This document shows, one piece after another, positions 9,092 to 18,713 of a stretch of 64,000 nt of DNA. How positions within the stretch are numbered: position 1 is the first letter of the stretch; each line of letters begins with the position of its first letter. Origin of the DNA: Flavisolibacter ginsengisoli DSM 18119 (lineage in GTDB: Bacteria > Bacteroidota > Bacteroidia > Chitinophagales > Chitinophagaceae). Location of the stretch: positions 10,488 through 74,487 of the forward strand of contig NZ_FQUU01000002.1 of assembly GCF_900129295.1 (NCBI RefSeq), written 5' to 3'. Under the pieces are notes generated by a model, which did not search any database, had not been told where the DNA came from, and saw nothing but the letters and a program-made list of their open reading frames with translations. A program made the translations under genes and the position numbers.

Positions 9092-9097
9092 AAAGAA

Positions 9098-10669
9098 TTA
9101 AGAATGTTGGGCTATAAGATTTTGATCAATGTTTGAGGTGCTATCCGCGGGTTGCCTGGTGGGCAAAATAATATAAAAACTAGCGCCTTCTCCCTGGCGG
9201 CTCCTGGCATCAATGAGTCCATTATGTTTGTCAACGATCTTTTTGGCGATGGCGAGTCCAATACCTGTTCCTTCATACTCTACCTGCGCATTCAATCTTT
9301 GAAAGATGGTAAATATTTTATCCCTGTACTGTTCATCAAATCCAATTCCATTGTCAGCTATGGTGATCCTGCAGAACGCACCTGCTGAAGCAGCCTTGCT
9401 ATCCAGTGTGGGGTCTTTTACCAATTCAGCAGTGATATTTATTACTGGTGGCACATCAGGTCGGGAAAACTTCAGGGCATTACTTAATATATTTTGAAAA
9501 AGCTGGTGCATCAATCCGGGAACAACTTCCAGCCTTGGAATGGGTTCAACATTAATGGTGGCCCCTTTTTCCTTTATGGTGAGTTCCAGGTCGTTTAAAA
9601 TTTCATCAATGATGCGGTTCAGGTCACATATTTCAAAAATATCGGCTGCCGAGAGACGGGTGAAGTTCAGGAGGTCACCAATAAGATTACTCATCCGTTC
9701 AGATGACCTTAATATTTTATTGAGGTAGTTGCCAATAGTTTCATCAAATTGGGCCCTGTCTTTTATCAAATTACCAAAAAATAGGATCTTCCTGAGGGGT
9801 TCTTTCAGGTCGTGTGAAGCAACGGAAGCAAATTGCTGCAGGTCATGGTTAATGATCTCCAGTTCCCTGTTCATTTCCAAAAGTTCTCTTGTTCTTTCGG
9901 CGACCTTATGTTCCAGGACCTCGTTCAATGATTTTTGATGCTGAATGTCAGTCAGCGTGCCCACCCACTTCACCAACTGATCTCCTACTCTTACGGGTGT
10001 TACCCTTAGCAGGTGGTAACAATATGCCCCCGTATGGAGGTCTTTCAGGCGTATCTCTGTTTCAATGGGCTTTCCTTCCTGTATCCATTCTTTCCATCGT
10101 TGCCCAAGGTTTCCATCCTCCGGATGTACTTCCGGAAATGTATTCATTGTGGAAGCAAATTGAAACCAGTTATTATTTACAAACTCCACTTTTCCCTGTG
10201 CATTTGCCGTAAAGGCCACCTGTGGAAGTGATTCAAGGGTAGTATGCAGTTCATTCACTGTAGCTGTCAATGCTTTCTCCGCCTTTTTCAGCGCATCTGT
10301 TTTTTCATATAACCTGTGAAGGTTGCGCACCTTTAATATAAGGATGTCGGGATCTACAGGTTTGGTAATATAATCTACAGCGCCTGATTCAAATCCTTTG
10401 GTAACAAATCGCTTATGCGTATTCACCGCCGAAAGAAATATGATAGGGATATCCTTTGTTTTATTCAGGCTGGTGATGGATTCAGCAACCTCAAACCCAT
10501 CCATTCCGGGCATTTGTACGTCAAGAAGGATGAGCGCATAATTATTCTTTAATACTTTTTTCAGAGCTTCTTCACCTGATTGTGCAGTATCTGTTTTGAA
10601 GGAATTAACCTCCAGTATCTGTTTAAGTGAATAGAGATTCTCGGGCTTATCATCAACTATCAGAATCAT
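9098..10669 (-). CDS. receiver-PAS-histidine kinase
   Basis: A 523-residue soluble kinase and the first gene of the signalling operon. An N-terminal receiver (residues 1-117; IVDD, LLDVQMPGMDG, ITKPVD) is followed by a PAS-like domain (about 135-245). A short coiled coil leads to the phytochrome-like H-box VASHDLKEPLRKILFFG, and the HATPase domain carries DNGIGFD and EGTGIGLAIAKK. There is no membrane segment, so it acts in the cytoplasm. An N-terminal receiver suggests it is itself switched by phosphotransfer, possibly from the hybrid kinase next to it (inference). It starts 382 bases from the divergently transcribed ferredoxin gene. Confidence 0.9.
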   Translation of the reverse strand: MILIVDDKPENLYSLKQILEVNSFKTDTAQSGEEALKKVLKNNYALILLDVQMPGMDGFEVAESITSLNKTKDIPIIFLSAVNTHKRFVTKGFESGAVDYITKPVDPDILILKVRNLHRLYEKTDALKKAEKALTATVNELHTTLESLPQVAFTANAQGKVEFVNNNWFQFASTMNTFPEVHPEDGNLGQRWKEWIQEGKPIETEIRLKDLHTGAYCYHLLRVTPVRVGDQLVKWVGTLTDIQHQKSLNEVLEHKVAERTRELLEMNRELEIINHDLQQFASVASHDLKEPLRKILFFGNLIKDRAQFDETIGNYLNKILRSSERMSNLIGDLLNFTRLSAADIFEICDLNRIIDEILNDLELTIKEKGATINVEPIPRLEVVPGLMHQLFQNILSNALKFSRPDVPPVINITAELVKDPTLDSKAASAGAFCRITIADNGIGFDEQYRDKIFTIFQRLNAQVEYEGTGIGLAIAKKIVDKHNGLIDARSRQGEGASFYIILPTRQPADSTSNIDQNLIAQHS

Positions 10670-11051
10670 TGATCAGGGTGTTTGTGACTTGTATATAACT
10701 GTGGCTGGTCAATTGACCCGAAAGCCGAATTTAGAGCATTTTACCAAACTATACCTGCCTGCTGTAAGAAAACAATAATTTCTAAGATGTGATGGATCAG
10801 CAGCCTGCTATTTCCTGTATGCATAAATTATGGAAATACTACAAGTAATTGCTTAGCCGAATCAAAAACCAGGCAAACTGCACTCAGCGCTTTAACAGTT
10901 AAAATTTGTTGTAATAAGCCATGGGCAAAGGTTTAAACCCTTGCACCTGATCAAAAACATTTAAAAATTTGACTTTCATCATATAATACCAACTGAAACA
11001 AATGTCCCTTTATCAAAGAGTTCTTTATCTCAATTACAAAAATTCTATTGT
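10670..11051. other. divergent intergenic region of signalling and ferredoxin operons
   Basis: A 382-base non-coding gap that must hold two divergent promoters. A TTTG at 10968-10971 is followed by AT-rich DNA, but the downstream TAnnTTTG is not convincing at the expected distance. No riboswitch or terminator was recognised. Confidence 0.4.
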
Positions 11052-11399
11052 ATGGCAATCAAAATTACCGAAGACTGCATCAACTGCGGTGCATGCGAAC
11101 CTGAATGTCCGAATAATGCAATTTATGAAGGTGGTATGGGCTGGTCAATTGGAGACCGCACCACTGTAAAAGGAAATTATGTGTTATCCGATGGCACCAT
11201 TGTAGGAGCGGCACAGCGTTTTGAGCCTTTAAGTGTTGACACCTATTATGTAGCACCTGAAAAATGCACTGAATGCCAGGGATTTCATGAATCACCTCAA
11301 TGTTCAAGTGTATGCCCTGTAGATTGTTGTGTTCCCGATGAAGCACACGTTGAAACAATTGAAACATTACTGGCCAGGAAAGAGGCATTACATTCCTAA
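11052..11399 (+). CDS. 2[4Fe-4S] ferredoxin, Alvin type
   Basis: A 115-residue ferredoxin. The first cluster loop is CINCGACEPECP (residues 9-20). The second is CTECQGFHESPQCSSVCP, where eight residues separate the second and third cysteines. That longer loop and the C-terminal extension are typical of the Allochromatium-type (Alvin) ferredoxins with very low potentials. It would carry electrons from the downstream oxidoreductase. It lies 12 bases upstream of korA and heads the operon. The pairing with KorAB as donor is supported by position; delivery to complex I is inference. Confidence 0.9.
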   Translation: MAIKITEDCINCGACEPECPNNAIYEGGMGWSIGDRTTVKGNYVLSDGTIVGAAQRFEPLSVDTYYVAPEKCTECQGFHESPQCSSVCPVDCCVPDEAHVETIETLLARKEALHS

Positions 11400-11411
11400 A
11401 CAGGAAAAACA

Positions 11412-13289
11412 ATGGAAACCATAGAACAAATAAAAGGGAAACAACCGGAGATAAAAGAAGTGGACAAAATCGTTGTCCGCTTCTCCGGCGATTCCGGTGA
11501 TGGCATGCAACTAACAGGCATGCAGTTTTCTGATACTGCGGCCTTATTTGGCAATGACCTGAGCACTTTCCCGGATTACCCTTCTGAGATCAGGGCCCCG
11601 ATAGGAACAGTGGCAGGCGTGTCGGGGTTCCAGATCCATTTTGGAAGCACAGAGATCTACACGCCAGGCGACAGCTTTGATGTAATAGTAGCCATGAATG
11701 CAGCAGCCCTGAAGGTTGACCTTCCCAGGCTGAAGCAGGGAGGTATTATCATAGCCAACACACAAGGCTTTGACAGGAAGAACCTGGGCCTTGCCAAATA
11801 CCCGGAAGAAATAAACCCTTTGGAAGATGGTTCCCTTCAGAATTATACTGTTCATAAAGTAGATATAACCAAACATACACGGGAGTGTTTGTCAGGTACA
11901 GGCCTGGGGATGAAAGAAATAGAAAGGTCGAAGAATATGTTTGTATTGGGCCTGCTGTTCTGGATGTTTGATAAGCCCCTGGACCATACATTGAAATTCA
12001 TCAATGAAAAATTTGCTAACAAACCAGATATAGCCGAAGCCAATACAAAGGCTTTGAATGCGGGTTGGAACTTTGGTGAAAACACAGAAGTATTTACTAC
12101 CCAGTTTAAAGTGGCCCCGGCTAAATTACCACCCGGTGTTTACAGGAATATTACAGGGAATACAGCAACAGCTATTGGCTTGCTGGCAGCGGCACAAAAG
12201 GCGTCCCTTCCTTTATTTATCGGATCCTATCCCATTACACCAGCCACTGATATCCTGCAGGAGCTTTCGAAATACAAAACAAATGGTGTAAAGACCTTCC
12301 AGGCTGAGGATGAAATTGCTGGTATATGCTCCGCTATCGGTGCTTCCTATACCGGTAACCTCGCGGTAACAACCACCTCAGGTCCAGGTATGGCGTTGAA
12401 GACCGAGGCACTGGGATTGGCAACCATGCTGGAACTGCCCCTGGTGGTAGTAAATGTACAGCGTGGTGGTCCTTCTACCGGTCTGCCTACCAAAACCGAA
12501 CAGGCCGACCTGTTAATGGCCATGTATGGCCGGCACGGTGAAGCACCATTGCCCATACTGGCTGCCAATTCACCATCCGATTGCTTTGCCACTGTGTTTG
12601 AAGCTTGTAAAATAGCTATAGAGCATATGACACCAGTGATCTTTTTGAGTGACGGATATATAGCTAACGGTTCAGAGCCCTGGCGATTTCCGACAGAAGA
12701 GCAACTGGAAAAGATAACAACCAAATTCCTTACACAAAAAGACCTTGACGCCTCTGGATTATTACCTTATAAAAGAAATGAATTCCTTGTACGTCCATGG
12801 ATTAAGCCTGGTACTGAAGGAATGGAACATCGTATTGGCGGCCTGGAAAAGCAGGACGAAACAGGTAATGTTTCCTATGATCCAATGAATCATGAAAAGA
12901 TGGTAAACCTGCGCGCAGCCAAAGTAAAAGCTATTGAAGACTTTATTCCTTTAGCCAGACCTGATTCAGGGAATAACTCGGGCAAATTGCTGGTGTTGGG
13001 ATGGGGTTCTACCTATGGCTCCATAAAATCTGCAGTAACCGAATTATTGACGGAGGGATACGATGTTTCGCATATACAATTGCGTCATATCAATCCTTTC
13101 CCTAAAAACCTGGGCGAGCTGCTGCACAGTTATGACCATGTGTTGATACCGGAAATGAATAGCGGGCAATTGCTTCAATTGATCAGGGCAAAATACCTGG
13201 CACCCGCTGCCGGATATTCCAAAGTGCAGGGTATGCCATTTACAACTACAGAGCTGAAAGATAAAATGCTCGAACTGCTTAAAGCCTAA
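11412..13289 (+). CDS. korA: 2-oxoacid:ferredoxin oxidoreductase, fused gamma-alpha subunit
   Basis: A 625-residue fusion. The gamma domain comes first (about residues 20-215, [13 protein letters not shown] at the start). The alpha (pyrimidine-binding) part follows from about residue 245, with [31 protein letters not shown] and a [17 protein letters not shown] signature. Length and order match the two-subunit KorAB/OGOR type that oxidises 2-oxoglutarate (or a related 2-oxoacid) to the acyl-CoA, CO2 and reduced ferredoxin. It lacks its own Fe-S domain, consistent with the separate ferredoxin gene upstream. KorB follows after 4 bases. 2-Oxoglutarate is the likeliest substrate by family; pyruvate or branched-chain acids cannot be excluded. 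Confidence 0.92.
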   Translation: METIEQIKGKQPEIKEVDKIVVRFSGDSGDGMQLTGMQFSDTAALFGNDLSTFPDYPSEIRAPIGTVAGVSGFQIHFGSTEIYTPGDSFDVIVAMNAAALKVDLPRLKQGGIIIANTQGFDRKNLGLAKYPEEINPLEDGSLQNYTVHKVDITKHTRECLSGTGLGMKEIERSKNMFVLGLLFWMFDKPLDHTLKFINEKFANKPDIAEANTKALNAGWNFGENTEVFTTQFKVAPAKLPPGVYRNITGNTATAIGLLAAAQKASLPLFIGSYPITPATDILQELSKYKTNGVKTFQAEDEIAGICSAIGASYTGNLAVTTTSGPGMALKTEALGLATMLELPLVVVNVQRGGPSTGLPTKTEQADLLMAMYGRHGEAPLPILAANSPSDCFATVFEACKIAIEHMTPVIFLSDGYIANGSEPWRFPTEEQLEKITTKFLTQKDLDASGLLPYKRNEFLVRPWIKPGTEGMEHRIGGLEKQDETGNVSYDPMNHEKMVNLRAAKVKAIEDFIPLARPDSGNNSGKLLVLGWGSTYGSIKSAVTELLTEGYDVSHIQLRHINPFPKNLGELLHSYDHVLIPEMNSGQLLQLIRAKYLAPAAGYSKVQGMPFTTTELKDKMLELLKA

Positions 13290-13293
13290 TATT

Positions 13294-14325
13294 ATGGAAA
13301 CGATCACCAAAAACACAGGTAAGTTAACCGCAAAAGATTTTGCATCAGAAATGGATGTGAAATGGTGCCCCGGTTGTGGAGACTACTCCATATTAAAGCA
13401 GGTGCAAACTGTATTTCCGGACCTGGGCATTCCCAAAGAGAACTTTGTATTTATATCAGGCATTGGTTGTTCTTCAAGGTTTACCTATTATATGGATACG
13501 TTTGGCATGCATAGCATTCACGGACGTGCAGCCGCTATTGCATCAGGCGTAAAAGCTTCTAATCCTGATCTGAGTGTATGGATCATTTCAGGTGACGGAG
13601 ATTCATTATCCATAGGCGGTAATCATTTCATTCACCTGATGAGGAAGAATTTCGATGTCAACTACCTGTTGTTTAACAACCAGATTTATAGCCTGACCAA
13701 AGGTCAGTACTCCCCTACTTCAGAAAAAGGAAAGATTACCAAAACGTCTCCATTTGGCTCTATTGAGGAGCCATTTAATCCATCTGAATTAGCACTGGGA
13801 GCCAAAGCTTCTTTTGTAGCCCGTACGCAGGACAGGGATCCTAAGCACATGCAGGAAATATTAAGAAGAGCACACCAGCATAAGGGAACTTCTTTTGTAG
13901 AGGTTTACCAGAATTGCCCGGTTTTTAATGACGGTGCTTTCTTTGCCTTTTCTGATAAGGAAACCAAAAAAGAGGAAGCTATTTATCTTGAACATGGCAA
14001 GCCCCTGATCTTTGGGCAGAACAACGAAAAAGGCATTCACCTGGATGGTTTAACTCCGGTTATTGTAGACATGACCCAGGAATGCAACAATGACCTATGG
14101 GTGCATGATGAAAAAGACAAAACAAAGGCTAACCTGATCTCCAGGTTCTTCGATACAAGGTCCAATGGTGATCATTTTCCGAGACCTTTCGGGGTGATCT
14201 TCGCAGAAGAGCGTCCTACTTACGATGATATACTGGAGCAGCAAATGGAAACCTTATACATACGCAAGGGAAAAGTTCCTTTAAACAAGATATTATCGGG
14301 CAATAAAACCTGGACCATAGGCTAA
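13294..14325 (+). CDS. korB: 2-oxoacid:ferredoxin oxidoreductase, beta subunit
   Basis: A 343-residue TPP-binding subunit. Near the N-terminus is KWCPGCGDYSIL, whose cysteines, with a later GIGCSSR, bind the single [4Fe-4S] cluster. The thiamine-pyrophosphate and Mg motif is SGDGDSLSIGGNH, followed by LFNNQIYSLTKGQ. With the KorA fusion it forms the full enzyme that sends electrons to ferredoxin. It is four bases behind korA. About 100 bases separate it from nuoA, with a candidate promoter in the gap, so the nuo genes may be both read through from here and separately started. Confidence 0.93.
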   Translation: METITKNTGKLTAKDFASEMDVKWCPGCGDYSILKQVQTVFPDLGIPKENFVFISGIGCSSRFTYYMDTFGMHSIHGRAAAIASGVKASNPDLSVWIISGDGDSLSIGGNHFIHLMRKNFDVNYLLFNNQIYSLTKGQYSPTSEKGKITKTSPFGSIEEPFNPSELALGAKASFVARTQDRDPKHMQEILRRAHQHKGTSFVEVYQNCPVFNDGAFFAFSDKETKKEEAIYLEHGKPLIFGQNNEKGIHLDGLTPVIVDMTQECNNDLWVHDEKDKTKANLISRFFDTRSNGDHFPRPFGVIFAEERPTYDDILEQQMETLYIRKGKVPLNKILSGNKTWTIG

Positions 14326-14351
14326 TACAGAAAGTGGATGTGTATGTCTTT

Positions 14352-14382
14352 TTTGTGACAGGAATTGAATAACTTACTTGTG
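14352..14382 (+). promoter_or_regulatory. candidate Bacteroidota promoter before nuoA
   Basis: TTTTG (14351-14355) stands 19 bases before TACTTGTG (14375-14382). This matches the Bacteroidota sigma-A pattern TTTG / TAnnTTTG with one mismatch in the -7 box. It would start transcription about 35 bases before nuoA. Confidence 0.4.
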
Positions 14383-14423
14383 GAATCCTAACCATATTAA
14401 CGAAACCTGCTTAAAAATTTTAT

Positions 14424-14774
14424 ATGGGCCCTATCTCTCTCATAGCACTTACATTAGCTGCCCTACTGTTTTCGGCTGGGGGCATTTTAGTCGGTAAATT
14501 ATTTAATAAAGGAAGTAAGAACCTTCAAAAAGGTGAAGCCTACGAATGTGGCATTCCTACCAAGACCTCACCATGGCATCAATTCAATGTGGGTTATTAC
14601 CTGTTTGCCTTGCTGTTCCTGATCTTCGACGTGGAGCTGGTATTTCTTTATCCCTGGGCTGTAGTAGTTAAGAAGGTGGGGGTTACAGCACTGGTAGAAA
14701 TAATGGTATTTATTTTCATTCTATTCATGGGGTTTTTATATGCCCATAAAAAAGGAGCATTGAAATGGATGTAA
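14424..14774 (+). CDS. nuoA: NADH-quinone oxidoreductase subunit A
   Basis: A 116-residue membrane protein with three hydrophobic segments (about residues 1-22, 58-80 and 86-108). The conserved loop [13 protein letters not shown] and the [12 protein letters not shown] segment are diagnostic of NuoA, which lies where the peripheral arm meets the membrane arm of complex I. It is the first of eleven nuo genes in one plus-strand run, and it overlaps nuoB by 10 bases, indicating coupled translation. Confidence 0.95.
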   Translation: MGPISLIALTLAALLFSAGGILVGKLFNKGSKNLQKGEAYECGIPTKTSPWHQFNVGYYLFALLFLIFDVELVFLYPWAVVVKKVGVTALVEIMVFIFILFMGFLYAHKKGALKWM

Positions 14775-15325
14775 GAGAAGAAATAAGAGAAAAGAATAAA
14801 GACTTTCCCGGGCAGATCATTGAAGCACCTGGTGGAGGGATCATTGCAGGGACTTTCCAGGATATTGTAAACTGGGCACGATCCAATTCTCTCTGGCCGC
14901 TTACGTTTGCCACCAGTTGCTGCGGTATAGAGATGATGAGTGTAGCTTCTTCAAAATACGATTTTTCCCGATTTGGCTTTGAGGTTGCAAGGGCTACTCC
15001 CAGGCAGGCAGATGTGATCATTATTGCCGGCACTATCGTAAATAAAATGGCACCTGTTTTAAAACGGTTATATGACCAGATGGCCGATCCCAAATACGTG
15101 ATAGCCATGGGAGCTTGTGCCATTAGCGGCGGACCATTTTTTTACAATACTTATTCCGTAGTGAAAGGAGCTGACCATGTAATACCCGTAGATGTGTATA
15201 TACCCGGTTGCCCTCCCAGGCCCGAAGCCTTATTACACGCCCTCATCTCATTGCAGGAAAAGATAAAAAGCGGGTTGACAAGGGAACAAGGTATCAATGA
15301 AAAATTGCTGTATGACAAAGGATGA
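14765..15325 (+). CDS. nuoB: NADH-quinone oxidoreductase subunit B
   Basis: A 186-residue peripheral-arm subunit that holds cluster N2, the last iron-sulfur cluster before quinone. The ligands are visible: the paired cysteines in [12 protein letters not shown], the Cys in [11 protein letters not shown] and the Cys in [15 protein letters not shown]. It overlaps nuoA by 10 bases and the likely nuoC start by 14 bases. All expected cluster ligands are present, so this complex should pass electrons to quinone whatever its electron source. Confidence 0.96.
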   Translation: MDVREEIREKNKDFPGQIIEAPGGGIIAGTFQDIVNWARSNSLWPLTFATSCCGIEMMSVASSKYDFSRFGFEVARATPRQADVIIIAGTIVNKMAPVLKRLYDQMADPKYVIAMGACAISGGPFFYNTYSVVKGADHVIPVDVYIPGCPPRPEALLHALISLQEKIKSGLTREQGINEKLLYDKG

Positions 15326-15764
15326 ATTAAAAGAATCAATAATCATTGCATTGCCAACAGCGGTGTTTGATGAAACAGGCGAATGGCTGAACGTGCAGGT
15401 GGAAGCCACGGAATGGAAAGCAATGGCTCAATGGCTTCGCAACTCTATGCTCCAGATGGATTACCTGTTCTGCCTTACCTGCATTGACTGGAAGACACAT
15501 TTGACGGTGGTGTATCATCTTACCTCCACTTCACATCGCATACCTATAGTTATTAAAATAAAACTTGACAGGCAACAACCGCAGGTAGAAACTGTTTCGG
15601 ATATATGGAGGACAGCAGAATTTCATGAAAGAGAGGTGTTTGAATTATTTGGTGTTCAATTCCTTCATCATCCTGACCTGAGGAGATTGATATTAACGGA
15701 TGATTTTGAAGGCTTTCCATTGCGTAAAGATTTTGAAGACCCTGTAAACATGGTAAAACTATAA
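15312..15764 (+). CDS. nuoC: NADH-quinone oxidoreductase subunit C
   Basis: About 150 residues, the 30-kDa subunit. The conserved stretch [19 protein letters not shown] is followed by [23 protein letters not shown] chose the ATG at 15312 because the protein then begins MTKDELKE as expected; an ATG at 15297 would add only MKNCC. NuoC is separate from NuoD here, unlike the fused NuoCD of some Bacteroides. It ends 59 bases before nuoD. Confidence 0.93.
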   Translation: MTKDELKESIIIALPTAVFDETGEWLNVQVEATEWKAMAQWLRNSMLQMDYLFCLTCIDWKTHLTVVYHLTSTSHRIPIVIKIKLDRQQPQVETVSDIWRTAEFHEREVFELFGVQFLHHPDLRRLILTDDFEGFPLRKDFEDPVNMVKL

Positions 15765-15823
15765 TGATGCAAGTAGAACCCAATGCTTATCATTTTATAA
15801 CCGAAGCCCTATAATAAGATCTT

Positions 15824-16969
15824 ATGTATACCGAAACGCAAATAATAAAAGATACTACTCAATTTTCTTCCAATGGGCATGAAGGAGAACTGGTGATCAA
15901 TGTGGGTCCTCAGCATCCTGCCACCCACGGGGTCTTACACCTGGTAATTACACTGAATGGAGAGACCATTAAAAAAGTGGAGCCCCACCTGGGTTATATC
16001 CACCGCTCCATTGAAAAAATGTGTGAAAGCCTGACCTACAGGCAATTTATATATGTTACCAGCCGCATGGATTATTTATCAGCTCATATGAATAACCATG
16101 CCTGCGCAATGACCGTAGAAAAAGGATTGCAAATTGAAGTTCCCCCAAGAGCTCAATACATCCGCGTGATCATGGACGAGCTGACCAGGATAGCTTCACA
16201 TGAATTGTGGTGGGGAGCAATGGCTATGGACCTGGGTGCTTTCACTCCTTTCTTTTACGCCTTCCGCGAAAGGGAGACCATCAATGACATCATGGAAGAA
16301 ACCTGCGGGGCACGACTGACGATGAACTATATGGTTCCCGGCGGTGTGATGGCAGATATACATCCACTCTTTCAGCAAAAGGTAAAAGACTTCATTAAAC
16401 TATTTAAGTCGAAGATTGACGAATATGATGAACTGGTAACTGGTAACATCATTTTCCAAAACAGGATGAAAGGTGTTGGATTGCTATCTAAAGAAGATGC
16501 TATTTCTTATGGCTGCAGTGGACCGGTGGCACGTGGAAGCGGCGTATCCTGCGACATCAGGAAACTCTATCCATATGAAGTTTATGATAAGGTAGCTTTT
16601 GATGAGGTATTGGAGAATGAAGGTGATTCTTTTGCCCGCTACATGGTTAGGGTCAGGGAAATGCACCAATCCATACGAATCATCGAACAGCTTATTGATA
16701 ATATACCTGAAGGAGATTTCCAGGCCAAGACCAAGGCAGTATTAAAATTACCTAAAGGTGAATTCTATACAAGAGTGGAAACTGCCAGGGGTGAATTAGG
16801 TGTATATATAGTAAGTGAAGGTGGCACTACCCCTTATCGTATTAAATTCAGGTCACCCGGATTCTCAAATCTTTCCGCCCTTGATCATATGGCAAGGGGA
16901 AGCAAGATAGGTGACTTGATGGCTATGATGGGAACACTGGATTTGGTAATCCCGGATATTGACAGGTAG
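15824..16969 (+). CDS. nuoD: NADH-quinone oxidoreductase subunit D
   Basis: A 381-residue 49-kDa subunit lining the quinone pocket. GPQHPATHG and HLGYIHRSIEK lie near the N-terminus, and RGELGVYIVSEGG with PYRIKFRSPGF lie near the C-terminus. The His and Asp residues around the quinone head group fall in recognisable motifs. Directly after its stop comes a low-complexity repeat and then nuoH; the nuoE, nuoF and nuoG genes that occupy this interval in 14-gene operons are absent. Confidence 0.96.
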   Translation: MYTETQIIKDTTQFSSNGHEGELVINVGPQHPATHGVLHLVITLNGETIKKVEPHLGYIHRSIEKMCESLTYRQFIYVTSRMDYLSAHMNNHACAMTVEKGLQIEVPPRAQYIRVIMDELTRIASHELWWGAMAMDLGAFTPFFYAFRERETINDIMEETCGARLTMNYMVPGGVMADIHPLFQQKVKDFIKLFKSKIDEYDELVTGNIIFQNRMKGVGLLSKEDAISYGCSGPVARGSGVSCDIRKLYPYEVYDKVAFDEVLENEGDSFARYMVRVREMHQSIRIIEQLIDNIPEGDFQAKTKAVLKLPKGEFYTRVETARGELGVYIVSEGGTTPYRIKFRSPGFSNLSALDHMARGSKIGDLMAMMGTLDLVIPDIDR

Positions 16970-16972
16970 TTG

Positions 16973-17077
16973 GGAGGTTGAAGATGGTTGAAGATGGTTG
17001 AAAATGGTGGAAGATGGTTGAAGGTTGAAAAGTTGAAGGGTTGAATGGTTGAAGGGTTGAAAGGTTGAGAGGTTGAG
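16973..17077. repeat. degenerate short tandem repeat (GGTTGAA units)
   Basis: About 105 bases made almost entirely of GGTTGAAGAT, GGTTGAAG and GGTTGAAA-like units in tandem, with no cytosine on the plus strand. It fills the nuoD-nuoH gap. A reading frame on the other strand across it is Ser/Thr/Phe/Gln-rich noise. Confidence 0.85.
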
Positions 17078-17105
17078 CAGTTTAAAGAAAATGAAATAAC
17101 TATTT

Positions 17106-18182
17106 ATGTTTAGTTTGGAAGGCATAACAAAATCATTACAGGATTGGTTGTATTTGAACTTCAATCCTACCTGGGCATTGGTCATTGAATGCCTTATTGT
17201 TATAGTATTAGCGATTGCCCTATTTGCATTCCTTGGTCTTGTATTGGTGCTTATGGAAAGAAAGGTGGCTGCTCATATGCAGATCCGCCTTGGCCCTAAC
17301 CGTGTAGGTCCTAAAGGGATGTTCCAGACTGCCGCCGATACCCTTAAGCTGATCATGAAAGAAGGGCTTACACCAGATGGAGCGGATAAGTTCTTATTCA
17401 ACCTGGCCCCTTTTGTAGTAATGATCGTAGCCATGCTGATTCTGGCACCTATTGCATTTGCCAAAGGATTCCAGATCTGGGATATTAATATTGGTGTGTT
17501 ATATGTATCCGCTATTTCCTCTTTGTCAGTAATTGGAATATTAATGGCTGGTTGGGCCAGCAACAACAAATACTCACTTTTAGGAGCCATGAGAAGTGGT
17601 GCGCAGATAGTGAGCTATGAATTGTCAGCAGGTATATCCATTCTATGTATCGTTGTTTTATCGGGAAGCCTCTCTATCAATGAGATTATTGCCAGCCAGC
17701 AAAATGGCTGGTGGTTGTTCAAAGGTCATATACCCGTGATCATTGCCTTTGTCATTTTCATGATAGCGGTAACTGCAGAAACCAACCGTGCGCCATTTGA
17801 CCTGGCAGAAGCCGAGTCAGAATTGACTGCTGGCTTCCACACAGAATATTCAGGGATGAAGTTTGCCTTGTTCTTCCTGGCAGAATACATCAACATATTT
17901 ATAGTGTGCGCTATAGGGGCAACATTGTTCCTGGGAGGGTGGATGCCTTTTCATATTGGAAACTGGCAAGACTTTAACCATATCATGGATTATATCCCTT
18001 CCTCAATCTGGTTCTTTGGAAAAACTTTCTTCCTGATCTTTTTGATCATGTGGTTCAGGTGGACATTCCCCAGGTTAAGGGTTGACCAGTTGCTGAACCT
18101 GGAGTGGAAATATTTATTACCTATAAGCCTGTTCAATTTATTGCTGGTGACAGTAATAGCAATTTTTGGATGGCATTTTTAA
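17106..18182 (+). CDS. nuoH: NADH-quinone oxidoreductase subunit H
   Basis: A 358-residue membrane subunit with about eight hydrophobic helices, bridging the peripheral arm and the proton pumps. Motifs are ERKVAAHMQIRLGPNRVGPKG near residue 52 and TAETNRAPFDLAEAESEL near 222, which line the quinone channel. The start falls 29 bases after the tandem repeat. It belongs to the same transcription unit as nuoABCD by orientation and spacing. Confidence 0.96.
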   Translation: MFSLEGITKSLQDWLYLNFNPTWALVIECLIVIVLAIALFAFLGLVLVLMERKVAAHMQIRLGPNRVGPKGMFQTAADTLKLIMKEGLTPDGADKFLFNLAPFVVMIVAMLILAPIAFAKGFQIWDINIGVLYVSAISSLSVIGILMAGWASNNKYSLLGAMRSGAQIVSYELSAGISILCIVVLSGSLSINEIIASQQNGWWLFKGHIPVIIAFVIFMIAVTAETNRAPFDLAEAESELTAGFHTEYSGMKFALFFLAEYINIFIVCAIGATLFLGGWMPFHIGNWQDFNHIMDYIPSSIWFFGKTFFLIFLIMWFRWTFPRLRVDQLLNLEWKYLLPISLFNLLLVTVIAIFGWHF

Positions 18183-18236
18183 GAATGACAACTGGTGAAT
18201 ACCGGTTAATAAATAATAACGATTGAAACAATAACC

Positions 18237-18713
18237 ATGTTTATTAAAGAATACCTAACGGATATCTATAAAGGCACCAAATCATTGCTTACGGGCATGA
18301 AGCGTACCGGTTATTATTTTGTACGTCCCCGCGAGATCATCACCGAGCAATATCCTGATAACAGGGAAACCCTGGTGATGGCAGAACGTTTCAGGGGTGA
18401 AGTGGTGATGCCACATGATGCCAATAATGAACATGCCTGCACGGGTTGCACTGCCTGCGAACTGGCCTGCCCCAATGCCACCATTAAGATCATTACCAAA
18501 TTTGATATCACTCCTGAAGGCAAAAAGAAAAAAGCATTAGACACATTTGTTTATCACCTTGAGTTGTGCACTATGTGTGGCCTATGCGTAGAAGCCTGTC
18601 CCACAGCTGCCATTAAAATGGGACAGAACTTTGAACATAGTGTGTATGACAGGAGCCAGTTAACAAAGAAATTAAATAACCCAGGATCTAAAATCAGGGA
18701 GGGAGTTGAATAA
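18237..18713 (+). CDS. nuoI: NADH-quinone oxidoreductase subunit I
   Basis: A 158-residue Fe-S subunit with two classic ferredoxin motifs, CTGCTACELACP near residue 62 and CTMCGLCVEACP near residue 104, binding clusters N6a and N6b. In complexes without the NADH module, NuoI is the likely docking point for ferredoxin (for example in chloroplast NDH-1 and proposed for 11-subunit forms). Its stop TAA overlaps the nuoJ start by one base (TAATG). Confidence 0.95.
   Translation: MFIKEYLTDIYKGTKSLLTGMKRTGYYFVRPREIITEQYPDNRETLVMAERFRGEVVMPHDANNEHACTGCTACELACPNATIKIITKFDITPEGKKKKALDTFVYHLELCTMCGLCVEACPTAAIKMGQNFEHSVYDRSQLTKKLNNPGSKIREGVE

Noticed and set aside
16865-17185. A 106-codon minus-strand ORF across the nuoD-nuoH gap
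   Set aside because: It is made by translating the GGTTGAA array and the ends of nuoD and nuoH; composition is repetitive noise.
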